A stretch of DNA of 64,000 nt from Pseudomonas eutrophicaquae. GTDB taxonomy: Bacteria > Pseudomonadota > Gammaproteobacteria > Pseudomonadales > Pseudomonadaceae. Position 1 is the stretch's first letter. Each line of letters opens with the position of its first letter. The stretch covers positions 1 to 64,000 of the forward strand of contig NZ_JAMJEZ010000007.1 in the NCBI RefSeq assembly GCF_023544715.1. The letters run 5' to 3'. The position numbers were made by a program, and so were the translations under genes. This document shows positions 63,630 to 64,000 of the stretch, one piece after another. Below the pieces are notes generated by a model. It had not been told where the DNA came from. It was given only the letters and a program-made list of their open reading frames with translations, and made no database searches.

Positions 63630-64000
63630 ATGCGCTCCGTCACGCCCGCCTTGCCGGCCTGCTGCCACGCGCTCAGGCATGACTGGCTGCTGCCGCTGCC
63701 TCTGCCCGCCGTCCGCTTGGCCAGCTGCAACTTTACCCCCGAGCGGCTGCAGGACGATGACCCCGTACACCTGGGGCTGACGCTGCCCGATGCTCTGCAA
63801 ACCGCTGCCGCCAAGCGGCGCTGTGAGTACCTGGCCGGGCGTGTCTGCGCCGCCGCCGCGCTGCAGCAGCTGGGGGGCGGCTGGCAGTACCCGCCCCGTG
63901 GCAGCGACCGGGCGCCACGCTGGCCGCACGGCTATAGCGGCAGCCTCACCCACAGCCACGGCTGGGCGGTCGCGGTGGTCGCGCACGGGCATCACTGGCG
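63630..64000 (+). CDS. 4'-phosphopantetheinyl transferase, EntD/PcpS type (partial, runs off the window)
   Basis: An open frame from ATG 63630 continues to the window end, giving 123 visible codons. The segments AAKRRCEYLAGRVCAAAALQQLG, GSDRAPRWPHGYSGSLTHSHGWAVAVVA match the N-terminal half of EntD/PcpS-type phosphopantetheinyl transferases. These transfer the 4'-phosphopantetheine arm from CoA to carrier proteins. The catalytic Mg-binding Asp and Glu motifs would lie beyond the window. It starts two bases after the cyaB stop, so it is likely co-transcribed. Confidence 0.85.
   Translation, partial: MRSVTPALPACCHALRHDWLLPLPLPAVRLASCNFTPERLQDDDPVHLGLTLPDALQTAAAKRRCEYLAGRVCAAAALQQLGGGWQYPPRGSDRAPRWPHGYSGSLTHSHGWAVAVVAHGHHW

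Overview
The window reads as a high-GC chromosomal segment from a member of the Pseudomonadaceae, Pseudomonas in the broad sense. The assignment rests on gene order and family types. These include monomeric isocitrate dehydrogenase followed by nudJ-mnmA-hflD-(DMT transporter)-purB-roxA, and a 531-residue isocitrate lyase. Also typical are the mltD-gloB-methyltransferase-rnhA-dnaQ-ldcA cluster, the npp/yej peptide transporter followed by fabI, rpoS-nlpD-pcm-surE-truD-ispF, a fused subunit A/B Mrp antiporter, the cpxR-cpxP-cpxS set and MASE2 adenylate cyclase CyaB. No rRNA, tRNA, CRISPR array or prophage was seen. Nearly all of the window is densely packed housekeeping sequence.

Layout. 1-967: right end of an IS3-type insertion sequence that has cut off the 3' end of mesX (DUF1852, methionine synthesis). 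1379-9971, plus strand: idh, nudJ, mnmA, hflD, a drug/metabolite exporter, purB, roxA and an acetyltransferase. 9972-12164: a long aceA leader with two TGTAGT/ACTACA operator-like palindromes and a stem-loop, then aceA and a bidirectional terminator. 12214-17370, minus: methyltransferase, rnhA, dnaQ, ldcA, nudC. 17455-28072, plus: gloB, mltD, the five-gene peptide ABC transporter, fabI. 28109-31757, minus: a decayed five-domain CheB-CheR-PAS-GGDEF-EAL gene. 31842-38721, minus: adhC, ispF, truD, surE, pcm, a DUF368 protein, nlpD, rpoS. 38841-43736, minus: ihfB, lapA, yaeQ, recJ, an old yellow enzyme, a DUF533 protein. 43908-45632, plus: a COG3650 protein and a divergent GAPDH. 45666-51398, minus: the Mrp-type Na+/H+ antiporter. 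51648-57904, minus: rnm, a YciO-type protein, scpA, scpB, rluB, an OmpA-like lipoprotein, pdxH, a SlyB-like lipoprotein. 58012-64000: yciI-like gene, cpxR-cpxP-cpxS envelope-stress system, nitroreductase and YkgJ-type protein (minus), cyaB and a partial phosphopantetheinyl transferase.

How the genes work together. Idh and AceA compete for isocitrate and so set TCA versus glyoxylate-shunt flux; the aceA upstream palindromes suggest tight transcriptional control of that branch. The CpxS kinase, CpxR regulator and CpxP-like periplasmic protein form an envelope stress loop, with a GTAAA-N6-GTAAA CpxR-like box in front of cpxP. The NlpD, MltD, DUF368, SlyB-like and OmpA-like proteins serve envelope maintenance, and the antiporter serves pH and Na+ homeostasis.

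The most notable observations are two broken genes (mesX cut by an IS, and the chemosensory/c-di-GMP fusion with a nonsense codon, frame breaks and an internal deletion), the double operator of aceA, and several places where usual Pseudomonas neighbours are missing (icd beside idh, rsmZ/fdxA after rpoS, rpsA before ihfB, S-formylglutathione hydrolase beside adhC). I did not find a convincing wholly new multi-gene system.
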